Assembly (NCBI RefSeq): GCF_047250385.1
Contig: NZ_JBLBVM010000056.1
Coordinates: 124,001-188,000 of the forward strand
DNA length: 64,000 nt
Reading direction: 5' to 3'
Source: Glaciecola sp047250385
GTDB taxonomy: Bacteria; Pseudomonadota; Gammaproteobacteria; Enterobacterales; Alteromonadaceae
Under the pieces are notes generated by a model, which did no database searches, was not told the DNA's origin, and was given only the letters and a program-made list of their open reading frames with translations. The position numbers and the translations under genes were made by a program. Shown piece by piece: positions 26,198 through 35,876 of the stretch. Positions within the stretch are counted from its first letter, which is position 1, and every line of letters starts with the position of its first letter.

Positions 26198-27451
26198 TTA
26201 TTTCTCCTTTTTCATCTTGAAACTTATAATCAGCCCAAATGCTAAGCCCACAGCCATCAATGAAAATAAAACAAAGTTTCCAGCAAAAGTAATCGCCGAA
26301 TAAAATACACCTAGCAGTAAAATCACAATGCCAATTGAGGTATTGGCTTTACCAATAAAATCTGTTCTCTGCGCACCATCCTTAATGTCTAAGGCATAGA
26401 CTTTCCTTCCTGAACGCGCACCCTCGTGCCCCACACTCAAGACAAAGTAACAAAGAATAAAACTGATTGGCGGGAGTGATTGCGCGAAACCAAAATGAAT
26501 GACGATTAAGAGTAGTACACAGATGACGAATACAATTAGAGCGCCAAGTTGCATCGTTAATCTCGCATCGTAATCAGATAACTTACCCCAAATATACGAC
26601 GACACAATGGTTGCAGAGCCTTGAGCAATAATAAAACTAGATAAGCTTACTAGAGTATTTTGCGGATAGGCATTTAAAGACCAAACAATAAAAAAAGGTG
26701 CGATAAGGGCGGTATGCACAAAACAGGATCTTACCAAAATGAAATAAGCTAAATCCCCTGAGAATGTCTCAATGTAAGATCTTACTTTATCTTTGATTGA
26801 TGTTGTATTTTCATCGCTGTCATTATCAGCGTCTACCTTCGTTTCAATATTCTTTAATATCAGGATACTGAGACACATCGCAAACAAACAAACCCCCGCG
26901 ATAACAAGTAAAATTTGCTCATTCATTGTGCTCGAAAAGAAGCTAAAAGTAGCAAAAACCAAAGATAAGACCCCGGCGGCAGTAGAAGCAATACCGACGA
27001 CATTGCCACGCATCCCTTTACGTAAATGCTCACCTTGAATGTCTTTCATCGTTAAAGAGGTCATCGCCCTTGAAAGACTTAATCCTGATAAAGACGCTAG
27101 TATTATGAAGCCGCTGATCGTAGCGTAGCTTGCACTTTCGATATTCCACATGTAAGGAAAAAGAAGCAATGGCAGTAGGAACATCATTGCGATAAACAAA
27201 GATTGCAACACCATACTGAACAGCCAAGGTTTCTGTCGGTCAGATTTGTTTTTTAACCACGCTCCCATCAGTGCTTGAGGCAGTAAAGAACCCGACTCGC
27301 GCAAAGGCACTAGCAAGCCGAGCATCCATGATGGAGCCCCCACTGCATTCAACAGTGTTGGTAGAGTTGTTTTTGCGGACAATAAAATATCGGTTAACTT
27401 TGTCAAAATTAATGACAATACGATACGCCACTTTACACTGATATCTTTCAC
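26198..27451 (-). CDS. MFS transporter, unknown substrate
   Basis: A 417-residue integral membrane protein with about 12 hydrophobic segments split by a charged cytoplasmic loop in the middle (VDADNDSDENTTSIKDKV). It has weak MFS features (WLKNKSDRQKPW, WGKLSDYDARLT as the loop 2-3 and 8-9 motifs). I do not recognise the substrate. The start is GTG with AAGGAAG about 5 nt upstream. It is divergent from an MscS-type channel and convergent with liuE. Confidence 0.75.
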   Translation of the reverse strand: MKDISVKWRIVLSLILTKLTDILLSAKTTLPTLLNAVGAPSWMLGLLVPLRESGSLLPQALMGAWLKNKSDRQKPWLFSMVLQSLFIAMMFLLPLLLFPYMWNIESASYATISGFIILASLSGLSLSRAMTSLTMKDIQGEHLRKGMRGNVVGIASTAAGVLSLVFATFSFFSSTMNEQILLVIAGVCLFAMCLSILILKNIETKVDADNDSDENTTSIKDKVRSYIETFSGDLAYFILVRSCFVHTALIAPFFIVWSLNAYPQNTLVSLSSFIIAQGSATIVSSYIWGKLSDYDARLTMQLGALIVFVICVLLLIVIHFGFAQSLPPISFILCYFVLSVGHEGARSGRKVYALDIKDGAQRTDFIGKANTSIGIVILLLGVFYSAITFAGNFVLFSLMAVGLAFGLIISFKMKKEK

Positions 27452-27620
27452 ACACTTCCTTTATTCATAGGGTATACTTACGCAATATATCAGAGATTAG
27501 TTTCATCTAAATTCAATTTAATAATTTGTTTAGATTTTCGTTTGGTCTTTAGCCTTTGGTTTATCAATCTGTTACCCTAGCGCCATAAAATTCTCCCTTC
27601 GGAAAAGGTAACACACATCC

Positions 27621-28505
27621 ATGCTAGTAGACCCATATCTTGTCTACCTCGAAAATACAAACCTACAAAAGTCGGTCATTTCTGTCTGTCTTATTATCTT
27701 GGTTGCCGTAGTAAAGTCGATTTTAAAACGCGTACTTGTGGATAGAGGAAAGAAGCTAAATAAAAACTATCGTTCACAAGTTAACACCTTAAATAATTCA
27801 CTAAACATCAGTTTAGTTTTTCTAATCTTAGCGCTCTGGTCTAGCGAAATTCAGCAATTTGCACTTTCTATTGCTGCGTTTATGTTTGCAATCGTTTTTG
27901 CGACGAAAGAGTTTATTCAGTGCTTTATCGGTTATATTTATTACCTCAGTGCCCGTCCATTTCGCATTGGTGACTGGATACAAGTACAAGATGGTGTTGG
28001 TGAGGTTATCGTAGCCGATTGGACAAAAGTGACCTTACTCGAGGTAGACCTGCATTCAAATAGCTATACAGGTAAACACCTATTCATTCCCAATAATCAG
28101 CTTCTACTTAAAACGGTTAAAAACCTTAACTTCCTGCGAAGATACAGTATGAATCAGTTCACTATAACCTGTGAACCTTTGATAGACCTTAATCCAATTA
28201 TCGAAAAGTTGGAGCAAAGAGCAAACGAATATTGTGCAGATTTCGCTGACGTCGCAGAGCGTTATAAAAATGTGATAGAAAAAAGAATGGACCTCGACTT
28301 TATTAGCATAGAGCCGCATTTCCAAGTACACACAAATCAGTATGCAAAAGTGTGCATTACCGTTGACCTATTTTGCCCGGTTGAACAAAACTTGAAAATT
28401 CAACAAGCAATCACAAGAGAATTCTTTAGTTTGTGGCACCAATGTCTCGAAAAAAACGACAAAGCATTACTAAAAGAGCAGGTAAAAGCACTTCCTGAGC
28501 AGTAA
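27621..28505 (+). CDS. MscS-family mechanosensitive channel
   Basis: A 294-residue small-conductance mechanosensitive channel homologue. There are two or three N-terminal transmembrane helices, a pore-lining helix ending in ATKEFIQCFIGYIYYLSARPFRIGDWIQV (the last part being the MscS beta-domain entry motif), then a beta domain and an alpha/beta C-terminal region. Released under hypo-osmotic stress in known members. The pore helix lacks the Gly/Ala packing of E. coli MscS, so conductance may differ. Confidence 0.85.
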   Translation: MLVDPYLVYLENTNLQKSVISVCLIILVAVVKSILKRVLVDRGKKLNKNYRSQVNTLNNSLNISLVFLILALWSSEIQQFALSIAAFMFAIVFATKEFIQCFIGYIYYLSARPFRIGDWIQVQDGVGEVIVADWTKVTLLEVDLHSNSYTGKHLFIPNNQLLLKTVKNLNFLRRYSMNQFTITCEPLIDLNPIIEKLEQRANEYCADFADVAERYKNVIEKRMDLDFISIEPHFQVHTNQYAKVCITVDLFCPVEQNLKIQQAITREFFSLWHQCLEKNDKALLKEQVKALPEQ

Positions 28506-28637
28506 ATAGCCATGTTTTCTATACAAAAACCGAAAAAAGAGTATATTCTTTGTAGTGTGTCTTTTTTACTTGCGTCATTCTAAATTTTCGAAGTAAAAAA
28601 GTTTCTGCTGCTGAATTTTTTGTAAAGGAATGCCTTA

Positions 28638-29900
28638 ATGTCAAAAACACATCGAAACGTACGTTATATTAGTAATCTTACCAAAGACACCTACGCACTT
28701 GTATTGGCCGGTGGCAGAGGTTCAAGATTACACGAATTAACAAACTGGCGAGCTAAGCCAGCGCTTTATTTTGGCGGTAAATTTCGAATAATCGACTTCC
28801 CTCTTTCTAACTGTGTCAATTCTGGAATTAGAAGTATTGGCGTGTTAACACAATACAAGTCACATTCACTCATCCGACATTTAGTCAGAGGTTGGGGACA
28901 TTTCAAAAAAGAACTCGGCGAATCTGTAGAAATCTTACCCGCATCTCAACGTTTTTCTGAAGAGTGGTACCAAGGTACCGCAGATGCGGTATATCAAAAC
29001 ATAGACATTATTCGAAACGAATTGCCAAAGTACGTCATGGTGCTCTCCGGTGACCATATTTATCGCCAAGATTATGGACACATCATTGCTCAACATGTTG
29101 AGTCTGGCGCTAAAATGACGGTAAGCACGATAGCTGTTCCTATTGAACAAGCTAGAAATGCTTTTGGAGTAATTTCGGTTGATGAAACCGGCAAGATAGT
29201 CGACTTTAATGAAAAACCGTCAGAGCCGACGCCACTGCCAGGCTCACCGGGCATGTGCCTCGCTTCTATGGGGAATTACGTATTCGATACTGACTTTTTG
29301 TTCGAAGTATTAGAACAAGACTCACAAACAACAGGCTCAGAAAGAGATTTCGGGAAAGACATCATTCCAGCAATCATAGACAACCATGAAGTTTATGCAT
29401 TCGAATTTTCAAAAAGCAGCAAGAATGACACTTATTGGCGCGATGTGGGTACGCTCGATTCATACTGGGAAGCCAATATGGAATTGGTTGCCCCAGTACC
29501 TGCATTGAACATTTATGATAAAGAATGGCCTATTTGGACTTATCAGGAACAACTTCCTCCAGCAAAGTTCGTTATGGAAAATAGTGAGAATCGTGGAGAC
29601 GCTCTAAACTCTGTGGTTTCTGGTGGATGTATTATTTCAGGAGCAACGCTCACAGAAAGCATATGTTTCTCAAATGTCAGGGTTAACTCTGGCAGTTTGG
29701 TTGAACAAACTGTCATTTTGCCGGAAGTCACTATTGGTGCCGGTTCAAAAATCAAAAAAGCAATTATCGATCGAGGTTGTCAAATACCGCCGAACACGGT
29801 TATTGGTCATGATCATGAAAACGATCGAGCTAGAGGCTTCCGAGTGTCTGAAAACGGGGTTGTTCTAGTGACGAAGTTAGAGTTAGAAAAACTCAAATAA
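28638..29900 (+). CDS. glgC: Glucose-1-phosphate adenylyltransferase
   Basis: Makes ADP-glucose, the donor for glycogen synthesis. The 420-residue protein has the nucleotidyltransferase start LVLAGGRGSRLHELTNWRAKPAL, FRIIDFPLSNCVNSGI, the glucose-1-P region FEFSKSSKNDTYWRDVGT and a C-terminal left-handed beta-helix (IISGATLTESICFSNVRV). AAGGA lies about 8 nt upstream of the ATG. No glgA, glgB, glgP or glgX is adjacent, which is unusual for gammaproteobacteria. Confidence 0.96.
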   Translation: MSKTHRNVRYISNLTKDTYALVLAGGRGSRLHELTNWRAKPALYFGGKFRIIDFPLSNCVNSGIRSIGVLTQYKSHSLIRHLVRGWGHFKKELGESVEILPASQRFSEEWYQGTADAVYQNIDIIRNELPKYVMVLSGDHIYRQDYGHIIAQHVESGAKMTVSTIAVPIEQARNAFGVISVDETGKIVDFNEKPSEPTPLPGSPGMCLASMGNYVFDTDFLFEVLEQDSQTTGSERDFGKDIIPAIIDNHEVYAFEFSKSSKNDTYWRDVGTLDSYWEANMELVAPVPALNIYDKEWPIWTYQEQLPPAKFVMENSENRGDALNSVVSGGCIISGATLTESICFSNVRVNSGSLVEQTVILPEVTIGAGSKIKKAIIDRGCQIPPNTVIGHDHENDRARGFRVSENGVVLVTKLELEKLK

Positions 29901-29923
29901 AATTACTATGATTTTGTCTTCAT

Positions 29924-29946
29924 AAAGGGGCTTTGGCCCCTTTTTT
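29924..29946 (+). terminator. Terminator of glgC
   Basis: An 8-bp stem AAAGGGGC/GCCCCTTT with a 4-nt loop and a run of T; a textbook intrinsic terminator that makes glgC a single-gene unit. Confidence 0.92.
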
Positions 29947-29969
29947 ATGCTTACCAATTTTTGAAGCCT

Positions 29970-30836
29970 TTAAACTATATTACTTTTATTTGGACGAGTA
30001 GTAGTAAATGCAGAAATAATGTCATTGAGTTGCGCTGCAAGTTCTATTGGTTTTTCTAGTGGAAACATGTGGCCCCCAAAATCAAGCGATTGATGTGTGA
30101 TCGTTGGGTTTCCTTTCAGAAAATGTTTAATTTGTTTTGGGCGACACACATCGGTGTTCTTGCCGGTTAACAAGTAGCAAGGAGCTTGTAATTTGCCATA
30201 TTGCTTGTGCAAATTGACGGGAATAGTTCTAAATATGTTTGCCTCTACTTCTACATCAAAGTTTAGCTGTCGTTGCCCTTGATACTCATGCATTACCGCT
30301 GAGACATAATCAGAAATGCAATCAATATCCATATTCTTAAATAAGGCCCTTGCCTTAAAATACTGAATTAAATCAGTCTTATGATGCCATTTCGTGTTTC
30401 TAATTTTCGTCTTACCCGCTGGCGTGAGCTTGTCAATCAGCTTCCCTTTTTTAGCAAACCTAAACACCCAGCTAGCTAAGCCAGTAAGCAAAGGTGGATC
30501 AAGCAATATCAGACCACTAAATAAAGATGGCTTTTTACAACAGGCGAGATAAGAAACCACCGCCCCAAAGGAGTGACCTACTAAAACAATGGGTAAATTA
30601 CCACCTATTGAACTTTGTTCCTTCTCAACAAAATGAATAAGCTCATCGGCTTGATTTTCCCAATTATTATTTAGCGGGAACTCCGAACTATGGGCAAACT
30701 TATCAAGCGCTATGAGCTCGATATTACTGCTAAGCTGAGAAAATAACTTCGCATAACTTTGCGCTGGAAATCCATTTGCATGGGCAAAGTGCACGATTAA
30801 TTCTTTTCCATCGTTCCCGCTATTTTTATCGTTCAT
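29970..30836 (-). CDS. Alpha/beta hydrolase
   Basis: A 288-residue alpha/beta-hydrolase-fold protein with oxyanion motif FAHANGFPA, nucleophile elbow GHSFGA and a catalytic His in FGGHMFPLE. No signal peptide, so cytoplasmic. The substrate is unknown. It lies 47 nt downstream of the spinster-like transporter on the same strand, so the two are probably co-transcribed. Confidence 0.82.
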   Translation of the reverse strand: MNDKNSGNDGKELIVHFAHANGFPAQSYAKLFSQLSSNIELIALDKFAHSSEFPLNNNWENQADELIHFVEKEQSSIGGNLPIVLVGHSFGAVVSYLACCKKPSLFSGLILLDPPLLTGLASWVFRFAKKGKLIDKLTPAGKTKIRNTKWHHKTDLIQYFKARALFKNMDIDCISDYVSAVMHEYQGQRQLNFDVEVEANIFRTIPVNLHKQYGKLQAPCYLLTGKNTDVCRPKQIKHFLKGNPTITHQSLDFGGHMFPLEKPIELAAQLNDIISAFTTTRPNKSNIV

Positions 30837-30883
30837 TGTTTTATGTTGCCCTAGTTAACACTCCCTCTATTTTAACAGTAGAC

Positions 30884-32212
30884 CTAATCTAATGCCTGCA
30901 TTCTTTCAGCTTCCCCCCAATCATGTTCGATTTTTGTAGAAGACCAATAAAAAGTGGCTATTGCTAATAAGTATGGCAGCAACAACCAACTTAATGACAT
31001 TCTTAATGCTTCACCTTCCCCCATCGATACAGCTAATGATTGACTTACGATACCTACAATTGTTGGTCCGCCGCCAAGTGCAATAATATTTAATACAAAA
31101 AAGAAGAGCGCCGTCGACATGGCTCTTGCATTTACAGGTGCCAATGTTTGCGCTATCGCAAAGCATGGCCCTAGATACATACCGCTGCCAAAAAGCATGA
31201 TCGTCATTAAACCAATAGACAACCAAACATTCCCTACATGCAAAGAGAAGAAGAAACAAGGTACGCCAATAATCATCGCTATTGTGGGCAGTAAGGCGTA
31301 TGCACGTCTTGATTTTTTCCCCCACTTATCTGCAATAACGCCACCTAACCAGACACCTAAGGCGTATGCAGTTCCATTCACAATACCAAAAACAATGAGT
31401 AGTTTCTGTATGGCTAGATCAGGGTGGATCCTCACATAGAAATCGATAATCCAAGTAGAAATGGCATAGTTACCAAATGAACCGAAAGAAATACCTAAGC
31501 ACATCCCCCACCACGTTGGGATCTTTAACAAACGCTTGACCGATATTAAAAATGGCATCTGCTTAGGTCCGTTTACAACCGCAGCTCTAGTGGGTTCCTT
31601 TATGGTTAACTTCATTAATACGGCTAATGCAACTCCAGGAACACCTACGCTTATCATTACAATACGCCAATCTGCTGAACCTCCATCCAAAAAGAATGCT
31701 GCAGCAAAATAAGCAGCCATGATGCCAAATGGAATACCTAAAGAATATACGGCTAATGCTTTAGCGCGTTCTGTTGTATCAAATAAATCAGACAATATGG
31801 AATGACTAGGAGGGCTTCCTCCCGCTTCACCTATTCCAACACCTACGCGCAGTAAAGCGAGTTGCCAGAAATTAGCGGCAAGACCGGATAGCGCTGTAAA
31901 TCCACTCCACAATGTCAAAGAAACCGCAATGATGTTAACTCGGTTGTAGCGGTCTGCTAACCATGCAATAGGTATTCCCACCACTGTATACAGTAAGGCA
32001 AATGCAAATCCTTTCAGAAGCCCGAGTTGAGCATCGTCCAAACCAAGGTCCGCTTTTATGAACGGAGATAAAATTCCAATAATTTGACGATCAATAAAAT
32101 TGAAAGCATAAACTAGGGTTAGAATAAAAAGCACATAATTGCGATATGCCCTTGTTGGTTTATTTATTTCCGCCTGTTCTGCTACATCGGGTATTTGCAT
32201 TGAATCCGCCAC
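30884..32212 (-). CDS. Spinster-like MFS transporter
   Basis: About 442 residues and 12 transmembrane segments. Motifs include YAFNFIDRQIIGILSPFIKADLGLDDAQLGLLKG at the start of the domain, WLADRYNR and GEAGGSPPSHSILSDLFDTTERAKALAVY, all typical of the bacterial spinster-like/hexuronate-related MFS group often found with lipid, sterol or aromatic degradation genes. Of two in-frame GTG codons, the second (32212) has AGGAG at about 5 nt and is preferred; the first (32218) abuts the SD. Confidence 0.82.
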   Translation of the reverse strand: MADSMQIPDVAEQAEINKPTRAYRNYVLFILTLVYAFNFIDRQIIGILSPFIKADLGLDDAQLGLLKGFAFALLYTVVGIPIAWLADRYNRVNIIAVSLTLWSGFTALSGLAANFWQLALLRVGVGIGEAGGSPPSHSILSDLFDTTERAKALAVYSLGIPFGIMAAYFAAAFFLDGGSADWRIVMISVGVPGVALAVLMKLTIKEPTRAAVVNGPKQMPFLISVKRLLKIPTWWGMCLGISFGSFGNYAISTWIIDFYVRIHPDLAIQKLLIVFGIVNGTAYALGVWLGGVIADKWGKKSRRAYALLPTIAMIIGVPCFFFSLHVGNVWLSIGLMTIMLFGSGMYLGPCFAIAQTLAPVNARAMSTALFFFVLNIIALGGGPTIVGIVSQSLAVSMGEGEALRMSLSWLLLPYLLAIATFYWSSTKIEHDWGEAERMQALD

Positions 32213-32388
32213 AGTCACTCCTAGAATAGTTTCGAATCACCATAGTGGATCACCTTTGTTATGATTGCCACTTAATGTTAATTATTTGTGAATATAAGCA
32301 TAAGTAGGGTGAAGTTACTTGCAAGTCAGAATGCTTCAATACAAAATAGACTAATCCGACCAGTTAGAAATTTTTAATAGGCCACATT

Positions 32389-33192
32389 ATGCACATCGAT
32401 GAACTATTGGCACTTGCCAAAGAACAGAAATCTCACCCAAATAGAGAGTTTGTTATCCCTGTAAGTTGGGCGCAAGGACGCACTGTGTATGGTGGTTTGT
32501 CTGCAGGTTTATTGTATGCAGCGGCAAAGGCTTACGTTGACGATGATAGAGTGATGCGCTCAAACTCAACAAACTTTATTGGCCCATTGATGACTGAACT
32601 TCCCTTCACTATTTCAATTGAAATTTTACGTGAAGGGAAAAATGTATCTCAAATACTAGCCAGAGCTATTCAGAATCACAAAACCTGTGTGATGGCACAA
32701 ATTTGCTTTGGCAATAGTCGTCAATCGAAAGTCAGTGTACCAAATGATGACAAGCACAATATGGCAGCGCCCAAAAAGGCCAATTTTATTCCTCCCATTC
32801 CGAAAGTGACGCCAAAATTTTTAAAACACCTCGATCTCGCTCTCGTAGAGGGCAGTATTCCGTTTATGGGGAAAAAAACCTCGCATTACCATGGCTGGAC
32901 AAGATTCTCCAAAGCCCCAAAAACATTTTCTGATGCTCATCTTATTTGCATTATTGATGCTTTTCCAGGAACGATATTGCAAATGCTCAAATGGCCTGCT
33001 CCGGCAAGTTCAGTCAGTTGGAATATTGAGTTTATTCATCCTCACCGCCCTATTTCTGGTGATGACTGGCTTGCCTACCAAGCACATACAAGGCAAGCTG
33101 CAGATGGTTACGCTCATACTGAAGCGAATATTTGGGATAAAGATGGTGAGCTCATTGCCATTAGTAGACAAACAGTGGCTATTTTTGATTAA
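32389..33192 (+). CDS. Acyl-CoA thioesterase family protein
   Basis: A 267-residue double-hotdog thioesterase of the TesB-like group (PF13622 type): N-terminal hotdog with WAQGRTVYGGLSAGLLYAAA and SNSTNFIGPL, C-terminal hotdog with WNIEFIHPHRPISGDDWLAYQAHTRQAADGY. It should hydrolyse a CoA thioester; chain length is unknown. Divergent from the spinster-like transporter and hydrolase, possibly a small lipid-handling cluster. Confidence 0.78.
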   Translation: MHIDELLALAKEQKSHPNREFVIPVSWAQGRTVYGGLSAGLLYAAAKAYVDDDRVMRSNSTNFIGPLMTELPFTISIEILREGKNVSQILARAIQNHKTCVMAQICFGNSRQSKVSVPNDDKHNMAAPKKANFIPPIPKVTPKFLKHLDLALVEGSIPFMGKKTSHYHGWTRFSKAPKTFSDAHLICIIDAFPGTILQMLKWPAPASSVSWNIEFIHPHRPISGDDWLAYQAHTRQAADGYAHTEANIWDKDGELIAISRQTVAIFD

Positions 33193-33211
33193 TACCGTCG
33201 TAAAAAATTTA

Positions 33212-33251
33212 AACCCTGGTGTTTTTATGCTACCTGAAAAACGTCAGGGTT
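33212..33251 (-). terminator. Terminator shared by thioesterase and HDOD genes
   Basis: A stem of about 15 pairs with two G-T wobbles (arms beginning AACCCTG and ending CAGGGTT), loop about 10 nt. The minus-strand side runs into TTTAAATTTTTT. The last codons and stop of the HDOD gene lie inside the hairpin. Confidence 0.75.
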
Positions 33252-34070
33252 AAATAAGTGTATAATCTGCTCAACTTGATAGTTTGCGCTATCTATTGCT
33301 TCATCAATATCTTCGTCGTCTAACCCGAGTGATTCGTATAAGAATGCAGGCAAGTGACTTTCTAACTGATAATGCTGTGAATAAGTATTAATGATGGAAA
33401 GCTGATACGCCAATTGCATTATTTGCACATCAATAGTTTCAGCAGCGCTATCGTCATGATGCTGCATTGCCAATGTGGATACAATCGAATCTGGCAACAA
33501 CCACTGCTGACTTAAGGCTGCGGAAATTTCAGCATATGTAAAGCCTAATGATTCATGCTGACTTTCTTTAGGCATGATTTTTGTATCAAAGCGTGCACAA
33601 TCCTTTGCTCTATTTGGGCTTACTTTTAGAACAACCAGTTCACCAATGTTATGCAATAAGCCGCTGATAAAAAGTCTGTCAGCGTCTTTAATCCCTTTTA
33701 GTTCGCCAAAATGTTTGGCTAAAATGGCACAACAAACACTTTGCTCCCAAAACTTATCTAAGTCGACAAATTGCCGCTGTTCACTACTAAACGCATTTGA
33801 AACACCAAAGACAAGTGCATAATCATAAACTGCAGAAGTACCAATTACTTGAATAGCGCGTTGAACTTTATCTATTTTACGAGGAAAGCGATAGATAGCA
33901 CTGTTGGCAACTTTAAGAATATGCGCGGCAAGTCCGGGATCAGACATAACAACATTTCCAATGCTATTCGCGTCTGATTTTTCGTCATCAATTAGGCTTT
34001 TCACTCTGGCTGCCGTTTCTGGAACAGCAAATAACTCAGACACCTTTTTTGCATAATCAATAGCGTTCAT
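33225..34070 (-). CDS. HDOD domain protein
   Basis: A 281-residue HDOD (HD-related output domain) protein without a visible partner domain. It has the conserved MSDPGLAAHILKVANSAIYRFPRKIDKVQRAIQVIGT segment and FISGLLHNIGELV, where an HD enzyme would have metal-binding HD; here HN, so likely non-enzymatic as usual for HDOD. Such proteins act in signalling, often near c-di-GMP genes; a diguanylate cyclase is the next gene on the far side of the spacer. Confidence 0.85.
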   Translation of the reverse strand: MNAIDYAKKVSELFAVPETAARVKSLIDDEKSDANSIGNVVMSDPGLAAHILKVANSAIYRFPRKIDKVQRAIQVIGTSAVYDYALVFGVSNAFSSEQRQFVDLDKFWEQSVCCAILAKHFGELKGIKDADRLFISGLLHNIGELVVLKVSPNRAKDCARFDTKIMPKESQHESLGFTYAEISAALSQQWLLPDSIVSTLAMQHHDDSAAETIDVQIMQLAYQLSIINTYSQHYQLESHLPAFLYESLGLDDEDIDEAIDSANYQVEQIIHLFNPDVFQVA

Positions 34071-34631
34071 AATTGCCTATTTCCTTTTGTTACTTTCATT
34101 CCAGTATCGATTGAATTTCTGAATCACTCAATCACCTGAGACTTTACCATTAAACACTAATGTAAAAGTGTTTGAAGAATACGCCAATTAAATCCTTTGA
34201 TACTTTTTCTACACTATTCATTGGCTGACTTCAAGAAAATCGCTCATATTTACCAGAAAACCGTCGATTACTTACTCAGTATGTACAAAGTATCAAATAT
34301 TATTGAAGCTTTAATTACAATTAGTGACTCTTCGAACATTATTTAAAACGCATCAATACAAGTTTATCGACTAACAAGGTATATAGTTTACTACTAAGGT
34401 GTTTCTTTTATACTTTTGTCGTTACATTATTGGTGCGAAACTATAAGCTGTAACTAAACTGCTGAATTTAATAATGATATGAGGCAATCGTCGTTATTCT
34501 AAGTTGCTCAAAAATGCACTACGACAATAGTGCTGCGTTTTTAGTCAGTACACATATGTCTGACCAAACACTATCAAAAGGCAGCAGTATATTTTTCTAA
34601 CTATATAGTCCACGGATAATTAAGAAGAGTT
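34071..34631. other. AT-rich intergenic region upstream of divergent HDOD and GGDEF genes
   Basis: About 560 nt without a supportable ORF. It holds the promoters of both divergent genes. A small 7-bp hairpin (AAACACT/AGTGTTT, 34152-34173) has no T-run. Its length is large for the window and could accommodate several regulators, but I identify no operator. Confidence 0.45.
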
Positions 34632-35876
34632 ATGTCTGGAATAAAATCGGCCCGCCCCCTCATATTAGTCGCAATATTTTCCGTTATTTTGATGTTTTAT
34701 ACATATGACAAAACATTAACATTTATCTCTGCGCCAATTATTGAATTCGTACCTTATGTAACAATCAGTCTTATTTTTATTATTATTCTGAACCTTGCTA
34801 TGCGGCAGGCATTAACAATGTATGTTGCAAGCATCATTGCGCTCATTACAAGTGCCCATTTTTATATTTTTCCGAATTTGACTTTAGCTAACGAAGAATT
34901 AAAAATCTTCGCTGAAACCAAGCATTTGTTAAGTTCGTTTATCATTCTTCTTCCCGTTTTCGGGCTTGTAAAAATACCTGCACACAAGGTACTGAAGAGT
35001 TTAATTTATTTGCTTGGAAGTTTGATATCTTGGATTTTCTTTAGCTATGTAATTGCTAAAATGGAAGCCCCGACTATCATTTTATCTAAAGAGTTCTTCA
35101 GCGCAATTGCAATGGTGTCGCCTTTCAATGATTTTTGGCTGAGCCCTTTACAATCTATACTGATTTGCATTAGCGGTGTCATTCTCCTGTTTATGATCCT
35201 CAGAAACGCTCACAATATCTATCTAATGGCTATCGCTATTATTGCTTCATTTACTATAGCTCACATGTCGTCGCAAACAATGATCCTGTTTGCTACTTTA
35301 GCTAGCACGATTTGTTTATGTTCTGCCATCATTAGTAGCCGTAAAATGGCTTTTAATGATGAATTAACCGGAATACCTGGGCGTCGTTCTATGGTTCAAT
35401 ATGCTGAAGAACTTGGACCTAAATTTGCCGTAGTTATGATAGATATCGATTTCTTCAAAAAGTTTAATGATAAGTATGGCCATGAGTCGGGCGACGACGT
35501 CATCAAACTCGTTGCCAGTAAAATAGCGCGAACAGGTAACCGAGCTAAAGCATTTAGGTATGGCGGTGAAGAGTTCACATTGGTCTTTGACGGAAGATCG
35601 ATGGATGATATTCGTGAAACAATCGAAGATTTACGCGTTGCAATCGAATCTTACCCAATGGCAATACGCACACATCATAGAGCCAAAAAGTCTGCAGTCG
35701 AAGCCAAACATCGTCGTCAGAAACCTGATAAAAAGGATATCGTCAGGGTCACCTGCAGTTTCGGGATTGCAGAAAGCATGGAAGGCAGTAAAGATTTCAA
35801 AGCGGCACTTAAAAGAGCTGATACTGCACTTTACAAAGCGAAAAAAGGTGGACGAAATTGTGTCAGAACAGCCTAA
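34632..35876 (+). CDS. Membrane diguanylate cyclase (GGDEF)
   Basis: A 414-residue protein with about eight N-terminal transmembrane segments (residues 10-240) as an unrecognised sensor, then a GGDEF domain with DELTGIPGRRS, the metal site VMIDIDFFKKFNDKYGH and the signature GGEEF at 311-315, all consistent with an active c-di-GMP synthase. The RxxD inhibitory site five residues before the signature is absent (GNRA there). A basic insertion of about 25 residues (about 345-370) precedes the CSFGIAE strand. It overlaps the next gene, a glycosyltransferase, by 17 nt. Confidence 0.92.
   Translation: MSGIKSARPLILVAIFSVILMFYTYDKTLTFISAPIIEFVPYVTISLIFIIILNLAMRQALTMYVASIIALITSAHFYIFPNLTLANEELKIFAETKHLLSSFIILLPVFGLVKIPAHKVLKSLIYLLGSLISWIFFSYVIAKMEAPTIILSKEFFSAIAMVSPFNDFWLSPLQSILICISGVILLFMILRNAHNIYLMAIAIIASFTIAHMSSQTMILFATLASTICLCSAIISSRKMAFNDELTGIPGRRSMVQYAEELGPKFAVVMIDIDFFKKFNDKYGHESGDDVIKLVASKIARTGNRAKAFRYGGEEFTLVFDGRSMDDIRETIEDLRVAIESYPMAIRTHHRAKKSAVEAKHRRQKPDKKDIVRVTCSFGIAESMEGSKDFKAALKRADTALYKAKKGGRNCVRTA

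Noticed and set aside
35560..35859. Long in-frame extension of the glycosyltransferase
   Set aside because: It lies entirely inside the GGDEF gene in another frame, and the SD points to the GTG at 35860.
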